Source: an uncultured Bacteroides sp. (GTDB lineage Bacteria > Bacteroidota > Bacteroidia > Bacteroidales > Bacteroidaceae). From it: a DNA stretch of 33,547 nt. The translations under genes were made by a program, and so were the position numbers. The notes under the pieces were generated by a model. That model was given only the letters and a program-made list of their open reading frames with translations. It made no database searches and was not told the origin of the DNA. Positions 16,848 to 26,577 of this stretch are shown here, piece by piece (positions within the stretch are counted from its first letter, which is position 1; the number at the start of each line of letters is the position of its first letter). The stretch is from contig CAMWRY010000008.1 in assembly GCA_947176775.1 (NCBI GenBank), forward strand, positions 1 to 33,547. The letters run 5' to 3'.

Positions 16848-18923
16848 ATGCAGACTATGATAACAAACCAGTTACTCCATCCGGAAAGTATTGTCGTAGT
16901 GGGCGCCTCCAACAACGTCCACAAGCCCGGAGGGGCTATTCTCCGAAACCTGATAAACGGCGGATATGCCGGCGAGCTTCGTGCCGTCAATCCCAAAGAA
17001 CCCGAAGTGCAGGGTGTCACCGCCTTTGCCGATGTCCGCGACCTTCCGTCTACCGACCTCGCCATCCTTGCCATTCCTGCCGGCCTCTGCCCCGATGTTG
17101 TGGAAGTGCTTGCCGCCGAGAAACAGGTGAAGGCGTTCATCATTCTCTCTGCCGGCTTTGGCGAAGAGACCCGTGAGGGTGCCGCCCTGGAGGAGCGCAT
17201 CTTGCAGACGGTGAACCGCTACGGCGCTTCCCTGATAGGTCCCAACTGCATCGGCTTCATGAATGCCTGGCACCACAGCGTCTTCAGCCAACCCATCCCC
17301 CAGCTGCATCCGCAGGGCGTGGACCTGATTTCCAGTTCGGGTGCCACGGCAGTCTTCATTCTGGAGAGCGCCGTGACCAAGGGCTTGCAGTTCAATTCCG
17401 TCTGGTCTGTGGGCAACGCCAAGCAGATAGGTGTGGAGGACGTGTTGCAATACATGGACGAGCACTATCAGCCCGAGACCGACTCCAGAATAAAACTCCT
17501 CTACATCGAAAGCATTGCCGACCCCGACCGGTTGCTTTTTCATGCCTCGTCGCTCATCAAGAAGGGGTGTCGCATTGCCGCCATCAAGGCCGGAAGCAGT
17601 GAGAGCGGAAGCCGGGCCGCCAGTTCGCATACGGGAGCCATCGCCAGCAGTGATTCGGCTGTGGAGGCACTCTTCCGCAAGGCAGGCATCGTGCGCTGTT
17701 ATTCGCGCGAGGAGCTGACCACCGTGGGGTGCATCTTCACCCTGCCCGAACTGAAAGGAAAGAACTTCGCTATCATCACCCATGCCGGAGGCCCGGGCGT
17801 GATGCTGACCGATGCCCTGAGCAAGGGTGGACTGAACGTCCCCAAGCTGGAAGGAGAGGCTGCCGAGGAGCTTAAGAGTCGCCTTTTCCCCGGTGCCGCC
17901 GTGGGTAATCCTATCGACATACTGGCCACGGGCACTCCGGAGCACCTGCGCCTCTGCCTGGAATACTGTGAGGAGAAGTTCGACGGGATAGATGCCGTGA
18001 TGGCCATCTTCGGCACTCCGGGACTGGTGACCATGTTCGAGATGTACGACGTGCTGCACGAGAAGATGCAGACCTGCCGTAAACCGATATTCCCCATCCT
18101 CCCCTCCATCAATACGGCCGGTGCCGAGGTATCCGCCTTCCTCGCCAAGGGGCATGTGAACTTTGCCGACGAGGTGACTTTGGGTACGGCCCTCTCGCGC
18201 ATTGTGAATGCTCCGCGCCCTGCCAACAACGAGATAGAGCTTTTTGGGGTCGACGTGCCGCGCATCCGCCGCATCATCGACTCCATTCCTCAGGATGGCT
18301 ACATCGCTCCCCACTACGTGCAGGCATTGCTCCGCTCGGCAGGCATCCCGGTGGTCGAAGAGTTTGTGTCCGAGAACAAGGAGGAGGTACTTGCCTTTGC
18401 CCGTCGCACCGGTTTTCCCGTAGTGGCCAAGGTGGTGGGGCCTGTGCATAAATCGGATGTGGGCGGTGTGGTGCTGAACATCAAGGGTGAGCAGCACTTG
18501 GCCTTGGAGTTTGACCGCATGATGCAGATTCCCCAGGCACATGCTGTCATGGTGCAGCCTATGCTGAAGGGTACCGAGCTTTTTATCGGTGCCAAGTACG
18601 AAGAGAAGTTTGGCCACGTGGTGCTTTGCGGCTTGGGCGGCATCTTTGTGGAGGTACTGAAGGATGTATCCTCCGGCTTGGCTCCCCTCTCCTATCCGGA
18701 GGCCTACTCTATGATTCGTGCGCTGCGTGCCTACAAGATTATCAAGGGCACGCGCGGACAGCAGGGAGTGAATGAAGACAAGTTTGCCGAGATAGTCGTG
18801 CGCCTCTCTACCCTGCTGCGCTTTGCCACGGAAATCAAGGAGATGGACATCAATCCGCTGCTGGCTACCGAGAAACAGGTGATAGCGGTGGATGCACGCA
18901 TCCGGATAGAGAAAGATAGTTAA
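16848..18923 (+). CDS. Acetate--CoA ligase (ADP-forming) family / acyl-CoA synthetase with ATP-grasp domain
   Basis: ESIVVVGASNNVHKPGGAILRNLINGGY, LIGPNCIGFMN, SSHTGAIASSD, ITHAGGPGVMLTD, GFPVVAKVVGPVHKSDVGGV, EMDINPLL. Internal start chosen; TATATTTG at 16820-16827. Confidence 0.93.
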   Translation: MQTMITNQLLHPESIVVVGASNNVHKPGGAILRNLINGGYAGELRAVNPKEPEVQGVTAFADVRDLPSTDLAILAIPAGLCPDVVEVLAAEKQVKAFIILSAGFGEETREGAALEERILQTVNRYGASLIGPNCIGFMNAWHHSVFSQPIPQLHPQGVDLISSSGATAVFILESAVTKGLQFNSVWSVGNAKQIGVEDVLQYMDEHYQPETDSRIKLLYIESIADPDRLLFHASSLIKKGCRIAAIKAGSSESGSRAASSHTGAIASSDSAVEALFRKAGIVRCYSREELTTVGCIFTLPELKGKNFAIITHAGGPGVMLTDALSKGGLNVPKLEGEAAEELKSRLFPGAAVGNPIDILATGTPEHLRLCLEYCEEKFDGIDAVMAIFGTPGLVTMFEMYDVLHEKMQTCRKPIFPILPSINTAGAEVSAFLAKGHVNFADEVTLGTALSRIVNAPRPANNEIELFGVDVPRIRRIIDSIPQDGYIAPHYVQALLRSAGIPVVEEFVSENKEEVLAFARRTGFPVVAKVVGPVHKSDVGGVVLNIKGEQHLALEFDRMMQIPQAHAVMVQPMLKGTELFIGAKYEEKFGHVVLCGLGGIFVEVLKDVSSGLAPLSYPEAYSMIRALRAYKIIKGTRGQQGVNEDKFAEIVVRLSTLLRFATEIKEMDINPLLATEKQVIAVDARIRIEKDS

Positions 18924-18934
18924 GCATCTTATGG

Positions 18935-20473
18935 CTATCCTGCCCAATCCTCCCTATCCAGATTCCGGTAGCCGATGGCCTCTGCCAAGTGTGGAGGCTG
19001 TATCGGTTCACTGCCCTCCAGGTCGGCAATGGTGCGCGCCACCTTCAGAATGCGGTCGTAGGCGCGTGCCGAGAGGTTCAGTCGCTTCATGGCATTCTTG
19101 AGCAGGGCAAGTCCTTTCTCGCCGGGGCGCGCATAGAGAGCAAGCAATTTGCTGTTCATCTGTGCGTTGCTGTAGATGCCGGGGATGTCGGCATATCTTG
19201 CTTCCTGCATTTTCCGGGCGCGTATCACACGTTCCCGTATGGTGGCGCTCGACTCTCCGGGACGGGTGTCTGCCATCTTCTCGAAGGGCAGTGGAGTAAC
19301 CTCTATCTGCAAATCTATCCGGTCCAGCAGGGGGCCTGATATGCGGTTCAGGTATTTTTGTACTTGTCCCGGACTGCATACGCAAGCCTTGGCCGGGTGA
19401 TTGTAGTAGCCGCAAGGGCAAGGGTTCATGGAGGCTACCAGCATGAAGTTTGCCGGATATTCCACACTGTACTTGACACGGGCCACTGTGATTTTCCGGT
19501 CTTCCAGCGGCTGACGGAGCACTTCCAGTACGTTGCGCTGGTACTCGGGCAGTTCGTCCAGAAAGAGGATGCCGTTGTGGGCCAGGCTGATTTCACCGGG
19601 TTGGGGAAATGCGCCTCCACCGGTCATGGCTGTTGTGGAGATGGTGTGATGTGGGTCGCGGAACGGACGCCTGGAGATGAGTCCGCCATCCTTTCCGATA
19701 TAGCCTGCGACGGAGTGTATCTTGGTGGTTTCGAGGCTTTCGCCCAGTGACAATGGAGGCAGGATGGATGGAAGCCGCTTGGCCAGCATGGACTTTCCGC
19801 TGCCGGGAGCACCGATGAGCAGGATGTTGTGGCTGCCTGCGGCGGCTACTTCCAAGGCACGTTTTACGTTCTCTTGGCCCTTTACTTCTGCAAAGTCCAG
19901 GTCGAAGTCGCTTTGCCGGTTGTAGAACTCTTCGCGTGTATTGACCTCTGTCGGTATCAACTCTTGTTTTCCGTTGAAGTATTCGATGACCTCTTTGAGA
20001 TTGTTTACTCCATAGACTTTCAGATTATTCACTACGGCCGCTTCGCGTGCATTGGAATAGGGCACTATCATGCCTTCGAATCCCAGTTCCCGGGCTTTGA
20101 TGGCGATGGGAAGTGCTCCCTTGATGGGTTGCAGGCTTCCGTCCAGACTCAGTTCGCCCATCAGCAGGTACCGGTTCAGTCTGTCCGACTTGATTACTTC
20201 GCTGGCGGCCAGCATACCGATGGCTAAGGGCAGGTCGTATGCTGACCCTTCTTTCCGGATATCGGCCGGTGCCATGTTGATGACGATGTTGCTGGTCGGC
20301 ATCCGGTAGCCGTTGACTTGTAAAGCGGATATGATACGCTGGTGGCTCTCTTTGACGGCGGAGTCCGGTAATCCCACCAAATAGAACATACAGCCCTTGG
20401 AGCTGTTTACTTCAATAGTGATGAGGGTGGCATCAATGCCTTGGACGGCAGCTCCGAAGACTTTTATCAGCAT
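18935..20473 (-). CDS. YifB/ComM family Mg-chelatase-like AAA ATPase
   Basis: VNSSKGCMFYLVGLPDSAVKES, LLIGAPGSGKSMLAKRLPSILPPL, FRDPHHTIS, GEISLAHNGILFLDELPEY, NPCPCGYY. Confidence 0.96.
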   Translation of the reverse strand: MLIKVFGAAVQGIDATLITIEVNSSKGCMFYLVGLPDSAVKESHQRIISALQVNGYRMPTSNIVINMAPADIRKEGSAYDLPLAIGMLAASEVIKSDRLNRYLLMGELSLDGSLQPIKGALPIAIKARELGFEGMIVPYSNAREAAVVNNLKVYGVNNLKEVIEYFNGKQELIPTEVNTREEFYNRQSDFDLDFAEVKGQENVKRALEVAAAGSHNILLIGAPGSGKSMLAKRLPSILPPLSLGESLETTKIHSVAGYIGKDGGLISRRPFRDPHHTISTTAMTGGGAFPQPGEISLAHNGILFLDELPEYQRNVLEVLRQPLEDRKITVARVKYSVEYPANFMLVASMNPCPCGYYNHPAKACVCSPGQVQKYLNRISGPLLDRIDLQIEVTPLPFEKMADTRPGESSATIRERVIRARKMQEARYADIPGIYSNAQMNSKLLALYARPGEKGLALLKNAMKRLNLSARAYDRILKVARTIADLEGSEPIQPPHLAEAIGYRNLDREDWAG

Positions 20474-20515
20474 GTTTTTCGTATGATTAAAGGTTTGACG
20501 ACGGAGGAATGAAGT

Positions 20516-21592
20516 CTACCGTCGGTTTGTTCTTTTGAGTTTCTTCTCAGCCTCTTTTTTCTCTTTCTCCTGTTGCTTTATCTCTTCCAGCCTCTCTTCG
20601 ATGGCTTCCAGACTGAGGTCTCTTCCTTCGATTTTTCCGGAAGGGGTGAGAAGCAGATTGGCTGGTAATGTCCGTATGGCTAGCTGCTTGATGATGGCTG
20701 CATTCCATCCGTAGAAATCACAACTCTGTTCCCACTCTAAGGTGTCTTTTTGGATGGCTTTTTCCCATTCCTTTCTGTCTACGTCCAAGGAGATACCCCA
20801 AAGGGCGAAACTTTCGTTCTTTTTCTCTTTCTTGTATATCCGGCGCAGGGCGGCATTGGTTTCCATACTCTGCTGGTCCCATGATGCCCAGAAGTGTAAT
20901 AGCAGATATTTGTCTTTGAAGTTAGTGCGGCTGATTTGTGTGCCTTCGGCATTGGGCAGGTGGATGTAAGGAACTGTCTTGCCTACGGTTGCTTTTTCTT
21001 CTTCTTGAATGATGTCAAGCAACTCTTCCATGAATGGACGGTCTTTCACTCCTCCGGTCATGTGCTCTGTCATTGCTTTGATTTTGGAAAACTTGGGCTG
21101 CTGTTTCTGTACAAAATATTTCTCCAGCAGGTAGATGCTCACCAGTGAGGCGGGGTGGCTGTTGATGAAGGCTTCTGCTTTTTCTTCCAATACATTTTCC
21201 GAAGGGGTACCCACTCCTTTCAGTTCTTTCTGGAAGGCGGTCAGTTCTTCATTCAGGGAATTTCCGGTGATTTCCAGTGAGGTGAGTTCAGCAGCTGAGC
21301 CTTTTATCTTTATCTTATCTCCTTTGTTCAGGTAGAGCGGATATTCCATTCCGTCACTGAACCGCAGCCATGCAGAGACCAGTGTGTCGATTTCAAGGGT
21401 TGTAGCGAACTTGCTGTCTTTGACGGGCAGTGTGTCTGTACGGTCATAAAAATTGTCCATACCGTATATATATAGGGTGTCGTTTCCCAGTCCTTTGATT
21501 TCGCCGCTCAGGCTGACCGAGTTTGTATGCTTGCTGCCGCAGGCAAACAATATCATGGTAGGCAGAAGATAGACAAGACAGATTTTCTTCAT
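20516..21592 (-). CDS. TlpA-like thioredoxin-fold lipoprotein (DUF4369-like N-terminus) lacking the CxxC motif
   Basis: LIPO signal MILFACGS; LLHFWASWDQQSMETN in place of WCxxC; cis-Pro-like TLPANLLL. Confidence 0.85.
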   Translation of the reverse strand: MKKICLVYLLPTMILFACGSKHTNSVSLSGEIKGLGNDTLYIYGMDNFYDRTDTLPVKDSKFATTLEIDTLVSAWLRFSDGMEYPLYLNKGDKIKIKGSAAELTSLEITGNSLNEELTAFQKELKGVGTPSENVLEEKAEAFINSHPASLVSIYLLEKYFVQKQQPKFSKIKAMTEHMTGGVKDRPFMEELLDIIQEEEKATVGKTVPYIHLPNAEGTQISRTNFKDKYLLLHFWASWDQQSMETNAALRRIYKKEKKNESFALWGISLDVDRKEWEKAIQKDTLEWEQSCDFYGWNAAIIKQLAIRTLPANLLLTPSGKIEGRDLSLEAIEERLEEIKQQEKEKKEAEKKLKRTNRR

Positions 21593-21656
21593 TCCGGTTC
21601 TTTTTCTGATAACTTCGGTTGCGAAAGTACTCCTTTTTAGTGTGAATAAAAAGAAA

Positions 21657-21682
21657 TGCCCGACATATTTCTATGTCAGGCA
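21657..21682 (-). terminator. Terminator hairpin downstream of the TPR lipoprotein gene
   Basis: TGCCCGACATA (21657-21667) / TATGTCAGGCA (21672-21682); on the minus strand it is followed by TTTCTTTTTATTC. Confidence 0.85.
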
Positions 21683-21705
21683 TGTTCTTTTCAGTCTAAC
21701 CTTTA

Positions 21706-23400
21706 TTATTTGATGATATTCATAAAGTCAGCACTTGTGAAGTATTTGGCGAATTCCAAGTCGGAAGCAGCCTTCTTTGCCAAAGTCGGTTCTTTAGCAA
21801 TGGCTTTTTTCAGACTGCTGGTTACCATAGATGCGTTATTGGTTCTTGCGCCAAGTACAGCTGTCAGGTAGTCAGTGTAAGCGTCTGCCTTTTCGATAGC
21901 GGCCAGTGTGTTCTTAGCCTTGTTGTAGTCCTTAGCCAGGATTTGTGCCAAAGCAGCGCTGTTGGTCTTTGTGTTGCCGAATGCGTTGACAGCTCTGTCA
22001 TATTGTCCCTGAGCGATGTACAGGTTACCCAGAGCTTCGTTCAGTTCTTTAGAACCGGAAGCCTTGCTCATGTAGCTTTCTGCAGCAGTTCTGTCACCCT
22101 TAGTCAAGGCGATAAGACCCAGGTTCATGTTTACTTCAGGAGCGTTCTTGATGGAAAGGGCTTTCTTGAAGTAGCTTTCAGCCTTGTCCAAGTTACCTGC
22201 CTGGTAAGCCAGTTTACCCAAGTTGTTGTAAGCACGGAAGTCGTTCGGGTAGATTTGTGTAGCTTTTGTGAAGATAGCTTCTTGCTTAGCAACATCCTGA
22301 GTCAGTGTAGTGGCATACAACAGTTCTTCGATGTTCAGTTGTTTAGCATCGCTGTCGGCCAGCTTAGCGATTTCTTCGTCAGACTTACCGATGATTTCGT
22401 AGTTCAAAGTCAAGCGTGAACGACGCAGTTGCGGCAGGATTTCGTCAGCCAAAGTCTTGTAAACAGAAGAGATGTTCTTGATTTCCTGCTCTCTTTGCTC
22501 GGGATCCTGATACATGGAAAGAACGCGGAGAATGAGTTCCTTGTCTTGGATGTTTGATTTGGATACCAGTTCCTGGAAGCCTTCCCAGTCCTGAGCTGTG
22601 TACTTAGTGTCTACTGCTGCATCGATTTTGGCTTTCTTCAGGTCTCTGTTGATGATTTTAGCGGTGTTGTCCTGACGGTTTTCGGCCAACTTGCTGTTCA
22701 GACCTACACCACCATCGGGAGAAGCGTATGCAGAGATTTCGATGTTGCTGATTTTCTTGTTGGCAGCTTCGTCGATGTTCTTCACTTCTTCACCGAATGC
22801 TTTGGCAGTTTTCAGTTCGCTGGCACGTACGTTGGCCTGTTGAATCAAGAACATGATGTTGGCATCGTGCTTCTCTTTGATGATGCGTTGGAAAGCATCG
22901 TCACCGTTAGCGGGATTGGCGCTGCCCAGTGTCTGCTCCAACATTTCGGAAGTAGAGATTACGCCGTCGGCTACTTTTACAGCAGGGATGGTGATGGTTT
23001 TCTTGCCAACTGTAGCTTTGAATTCCAGATACAGTTCTGATTTAGCCATTTCCGGTACATAGTCGAAAGAAGTCTTCATTGTATAGCTGCCTCCCATCTT
23101 ATAAGAGATGGTCTGGTCATTGCCTTCTACTTTTTCGCCTTGGAATACTGCAGACTGGCCTTTGGCTTCGCCACCATTCCACTTCAATACGGGGGTTACT
23201 TCTACTACGGCCTTCTTGTTGAAGTACTTTTCGGGGAATTTGCCGTTGATTGTAGCGGGAACTTTACCACCCACGGCTTCCAAAACTTGAGGAGTTACGG
23301 TGAAATAGTCTGATGACAACTCACCCATTTTTTTGCTGCATGATGTCATCAGTGCAACAACCATTGCCATTAAAAACGGCAGATACAATCTCTTAGTCAT
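21706..23400 (-). CDS. Tetratricopeptide repeat lipoprotein with OmpA-like segment
   Basis: LMTSCSKK lipobox; ISAYASPDGGVGLNSKLAENRQ; TPR-like FRAYNNLGKLAYQAGNLDKAESYFKKALSI. Confidence 0.8.
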   Translation of the reverse strand: MTKRLYLPFLMAMVVALMTSCSKKMGELSSDYFTVTPQVLEAVGGKVPATINGKFPEKYFNKKAVVEVTPVLKWNGGEAKGQSAVFQGEKVEGNDQTISYKMGGSYTMKTSFDYVPEMAKSELYLEFKATVGKKTITIPAVKVADGVISTSEMLEQTLGSANPANGDDAFQRIIKEKHDANIMFLIQQANVRASELKTAKAFGEEVKNIDEAANKKISNIEISAYASPDGGVGLNSKLAENRQDNTAKIINRDLKKAKIDAAVDTKYTAQDWEGFQELVSKSNIQDKELILRVLSMYQDPEQREQEIKNISSVYKTLADEILPQLRRSRLTLNYEIIGKSDEEIAKLADSDAKQLNIEELLYATTLTQDVAKQEAIFTKATQIYPNDFRAYNNLGKLAYQAGNLDKAESYFKKALSIKNAPEVNMNLGLIALTKGDRTAAESYMSKASGSKELNEALGNLYIAQGQYDRAVNAFGNTKTNSAALAQILAKDYNKAKNTLAAIEKADAYTDYLTAVLGARTNNASMVTSSLKKAIAKEPTLAKKAASDLEFAKYFTSADFMNIIK

Positions 23401-23481
23401 TTTAGGTATAAATTAATTGTTTGTAATTGAAATTTGTCTATTTCATTTCAGTGTGTTGTTTTAGGTATGGACACAACAACG

Positions 23482-23489
23482 CAAAGATA
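23482..23489 (-). promoter_or_regulatory. -7 element (TATCTTTG) for the TPR lipoprotein gene
   Basis: CAAAGATA on the + strand 82 bp upstream of the start codon; no clear -33 box. Confidence 0.5.
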
Positions 23490-23537
23490 TTAAATCCTAT
23501 TACAGATTGTTAACTCGCGAGTCAATTTTATCATAAT

Positions 23538-24491
23538 TTAATGAATCTGCTGTTCTTTGCGGTACTTTATATTGCGAGGATGATGTTCTATGATTTCGCT
23601 ACGCAATTTGTTCCGGTCGATGTGGGTGTAAATTTCTGTTGTAGCTATGGATTCGTGTCCCAGCATACTTTGTATGGCACGCAGGTTGGCACCCCCTTCC
23701 AGCAGGTGGGTGGCAAAGGAGTGGCGGAAGGTGTGCGGACTGATGTTCTTGGCGATGCCGGCTTTTTCTGCCAGTTCCTTGATGAGGTGGAATACCATGA
23801 TGCGAGAGATGCTCTTGCCCCAGCGCGCCAGGAATACATAGTCTTCGAAGTCTTTCTTGATTTTCCACCGTTCGTTGCGGTCCATGAACCAGTATTTTAT
23901 CTCTTGGATGGCACGGGGGGATATGGGTACAAGGCGCTGTTTACTGCCTTTTCCTTCTACCTTGATGAATCCCTCATCGAAATAGAGGTCGGAGATTTTC
24001 AGGTTGCAGAGTTCCGATACCCGCAGGCCGCAACTGTAGAGGGTTTCGAGGATGGCCCGGTTGCGTTGTCCTTCGTTGGTGCCCAGGTCGATGGCACCGA
24101 TGATGCGGTCTATCTCTTCCACCGTCAGTACTTCCGGAATCTTGAATCCTATTTTGGGACCTTCCAACAGTTCGCTGGGGTCTCCCTCCAGATAGTCGGC
24201 TATGACGAGGAAGTGAAAGAATGACTTGACACCTGACAAGATGCGTGCCTGTGAACGGGGATGGATGCCTATGTCGTGCAGTCCGGCAGCAAAGTGCTGC
24301 AAATCGTTCAGGGTAGTGCCGAGGATGGGGATGTTCTCTCCTTCCAGGAAATGCAGCAGTTTCTGCAAGTCCGTCTGGTAGGCATCCACAGTATTGGGTG
24401 AGAGTGCTTTTTCCAGTTTTAGGTACTGGTAGTATTTTCTGATTATCAGTGCCTGTTTCTCTTTATTCGTAGATTTCTCTTCTGGTTTCAT
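23538..24491 (-). CDS. xerD: Site-specific tyrosine recombinase XerD
   Basis: LETLYSCGLRVSELCNL, SPHTFRHSFATHLLEGGANLRAIQSMLGHESIATTEIYTHID. Confidence 0.95.
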   Translation of the reverse strand: MKPEEKSTNKEKQALIIRKYYQYLKLEKALSPNTVDAYQTDLQKLLHFLEGENIPILGTTLNDLQHFAAGLHDIGIHPRSQARILSGVKSFFHFLVIADYLEGDPSELLEGPKIGFKIPEVLTVEEIDRIIGAIDLGTNEGQRNRAILETLYSCGLRVSELCNLKISDLYFDEGFIKVEGKGSKQRLVPISPRAIQEIKYWFMDRNERWKIKKDFEDYVFLARWGKSISRIMVFHLIKELAEKAGIAKNISPHTFRHSFATHLLEGGANLRAIQSMLGHESIATTEIYTHIDRNKLRSEIIEHHPRNIKYRKEQQIH

Positions 24492-24578
24492 TCCTTTTTC
24501 TACCTTTGCTTTGCGAAAATAGGCTATGCCTCAGCATAAAAAATGAACGCGTTCTTTTATTTTGCCCTCGGATTGCAC

Positions 24579-24586
24579 TATCTTTG
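24579..24586 (+). promoter_or_regulatory. -7 element (TATCTTTG) for aroQ
   Basis: Matches TAnnTTTG 28 nt upstream of ATG 24614. Confidence 0.6.
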
Positions 24587-24613
24587 CACCGCAAAGGTAT
24601 AAAAAATTGTGTT

Positions 24614-25027
24614 ATGAGGATACAGATTATTAACGGGCCCAATATAAATCTCTTGGGTAAACGTGAACCTTCCATTTACGGTAGTGTGACTTTTGAAGAC
24701 TACTTGGCCGAACTCCGCGAAAGGTATGCGGATGTGCAGATTGATTATTTCCAGTCCAACATTGAGGGAGAATTGATAGACAAAATCCAGCAGGTGGGTT
24801 TTGACGTGGATGGCATCATTCTGAATGCAGGTGCCTATACTCACACGTCCATTGCGCTGCAGGATGCTATCCGTTCGGTCACTTCACCGGTGATTGAGGT
24901 GCATATCTCCAATGTGCATGCCCGTGAGTCTTTTCGGCATGTATCCATGATTTCCTGTGCGTGTAAAGGGGTTATTCTGGGCTTCGGGCTGAACTCTTAC
25001 CGGTTGGCTTTGGAGGCTTTGCGGTAG
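24614..25027 (+). CDS. aroQ: Type II 3-dehydroquinate dehydratase
   Basis: IINGPNINLLGKREPSIYG, QSNIEGELIDKIQ, ILNAGAYTHTSIALQDAI, EVHISNVHARESFRH. Confidence 0.97.
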   Translation: MRIQIINGPNINLLGKREPSIYGSVTFEDYLAELRERYADVQIDYFQSNIEGELIDKIQQVGFDVDGIILNAGAYTHTSIALQDAIRSVTSPVIEVHISNVHARESFRHVSMISCACKGVILGFGLNSYRLALEALR

Positions 25028-25113
25028 TGTGGGCTGACGAGGCGGTTTGTGTCCCAATCGTATAATTATAATAGGTGTATAAATAAAATAGGTATATTAA
25101 AGGTAAATAGATT

Positions 25114-26571
25114 ATGTTATTAAAGCAAACGAAGATTGTCGCAACAATTTCCGACCAGCGTTGTGAGGTTGACTTTATTAAGCAGTTGTTTGATGCCGGT
25201 ATGAATGTGGTACGCATGAATACTGCCCATCTTGGCCGCGAGGGAGCCGAGAAGTTGATTAACAATGTGCGTTCGGTGTCCAATCGTATCGCCATCCTGA
25301 TGGATACGAAGGGGCCTGAAGTGCGTACTACCGTTCTTGCCGAACCTATTCCTTTCAAGGCAGGTGACCGCGTGAAGGTAGTGGGCAATCCGGAGCAGGA
25401 GACTACCCGTGAGTGTATCTCGGTTTCGTACCCAAATTTTGTGAAAGATTTGGCTGTGGATGGCCATATCCTGATTGACGACGGTGACTTGGAGCTGGTG
25501 GTAGTGGAGAAGACTTCCGATTACCTGCTTTGCGAGGTACAGAATGAGGCTACTTTGGGTAGCCGCAAGAGTGTCAACGTTCCGGGTGTCCGTATCAATC
25601 TGCCTTCTCTGACTGAGAAGGATCGTACCAATATCCTTTATGCCATTGAGAAGAATATCGATTTCATTGCCCATTCCTTTGTGCGCAACAAGCAGGATAT
25701 TCTGGACATCAAGTCCATCCTTGACGAGCACCACAGCGATATTCGGATTATCGCCAAGATAGAGAATCAGGAGGGTGTGGACAATATCGACGAGATTCTT
25801 GAAGTGGCCGACGGTGTGATGGTGGCACGTGGTGACTTGGGCATAGAAGTGGCGCAAGAGCGCATCCCGGGCATCCAGCGCATTCTGATTAGGAAGTGTA
25901 TCCTTGCCCGTAAGCCGGTTATCGTGGCTACGCAGATGTTGCATACCATGATCTCTAATCCGCGGCCTACCCGTGCGGAGGTGACGGACATTGCCAATGC
26001 CATCTACTATCGTACAGATGCTTTGATGTTGAGCGGTGAGACTGCTTACGGTAAATATCCGGTAGAAGCTGTCCAGACAATGACTAAAGTGGCTGCCCAG
26101 GCTGAAAGGGACAAGTTGTCTGACAATGATATCCGTATTCCGCTGGATGAAAATAGCAACGATGTAACGGCTTTCCTTGCCAAGCAGGCTGTAAAGGCTA
26201 CTACCAAGTTGAAAATCCGTGCCATCATTACGGACAGTTACAGCGGACGTACGGCACGTTATCTGGCCGCTTTCCGCGGTAAGTATCCGGTGTTGGCCAT
26301 CTGCTACAAGGAGAGGACTATGCGCCATCTGGCTCTTTCCTACGGTGTGGAGGCTATCTATATGCCCGAGCTTGCTAATGGGCAGGAGTATTATTTTGCT
26401 GCTTTGCGCCGCCTGCTGAAGGAGGGTAAGTTGTTGCCGACCGACATGGTGGGTTACCTGAGCAGCGGTAAGGAGGGTACGCAGACCTCTTTCCTTGAGA
26501 TAAATGTAGTGGAAGATGCCTTGAAGCATGCCGAGGACAGCGTGTTGCCTAATAGTAACAGATACTTGTAA
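25114..26571 (+). CDS. pyk: Pyruvate kinase
   Basis: TKIVATISDQRCE, MNTAHLGREGA, MDTKGPEVRTT, DGVMVARGDLGIEVA, KPVIVATQMLHTMISNPRPTRAEVTDIANA. Confidence 0.97.
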   Translation: MLLKQTKIVATISDQRCEVDFIKQLFDAGMNVVRMNTAHLGREGAEKLINNVRSVSNRIAILMDTKGPEVRTTVLAEPIPFKAGDRVKVVGNPEQETTRECISVSYPNFVKDLAVDGHILIDDGDLELVVVEKTSDYLLCEVQNEATLGSRKSVNVPGVRINLPSLTEKDRTNILYAIEKNIDFIAHSFVRNKQDILDIKSILDEHHSDIRIIAKIENQEGVDNIDEILEVADGVMVARGDLGIEVAQERIPGIQRILIRKCILARKPVIVATQMLHTMISNPRPTRAEVTDIANAIYYRTDALMLSGETAYGKYPVEAVQTMTKVAAQAERDKLSDNDIRIPLDENSNDVTAFLAKQAVKATTKLKIRAIITDSYSGRTARYLAAFRGKYPVLAICYKERTMRHLALSYGVEAIYMPELANGQEYYFAALRRLLKEGKLLPTDMVGYLSSGKEGTQTSFLEINVVEDALKHAEDSVLPNSNRYL

Positions 26572-26577
26572 CATATA

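Noticed and set aside
18739-18779. Peptide similarity KGTRGQQGVNEDKF (acyl-CoA synthetase) to KGTRGQINKATRGEGNEDKF (DUF2723 insert)
   Set aside because: The first appears to be a normal conserved stretch of the synthetase family and its DNA lacks the repeat signature, so the resemblance looks coincidental.
15766-18935. Very short convergent junctions (15766/15773 and 18923/18935) as overlapping-transcript regulation
   Set aside because: Tail-to-tail packing is common in bacteria; no special sequence structure was seen at these points.
16872-18947. 691-aa minus-strand ORF opposite the acyl-CoA synthetase gene
   Set aside because: Antisense open frame produced by codon bias; His/Gly/Leu-rich sequence with no domain signature.
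23538-24491. Tyrosine recombinase as sign of an integrative element or invertible promoter
   Set aside because: Sequence is XerD-like housekeeping, flanked by core genes, with no invertible repeats bounding a promoter and no attachment-site duplication seen.
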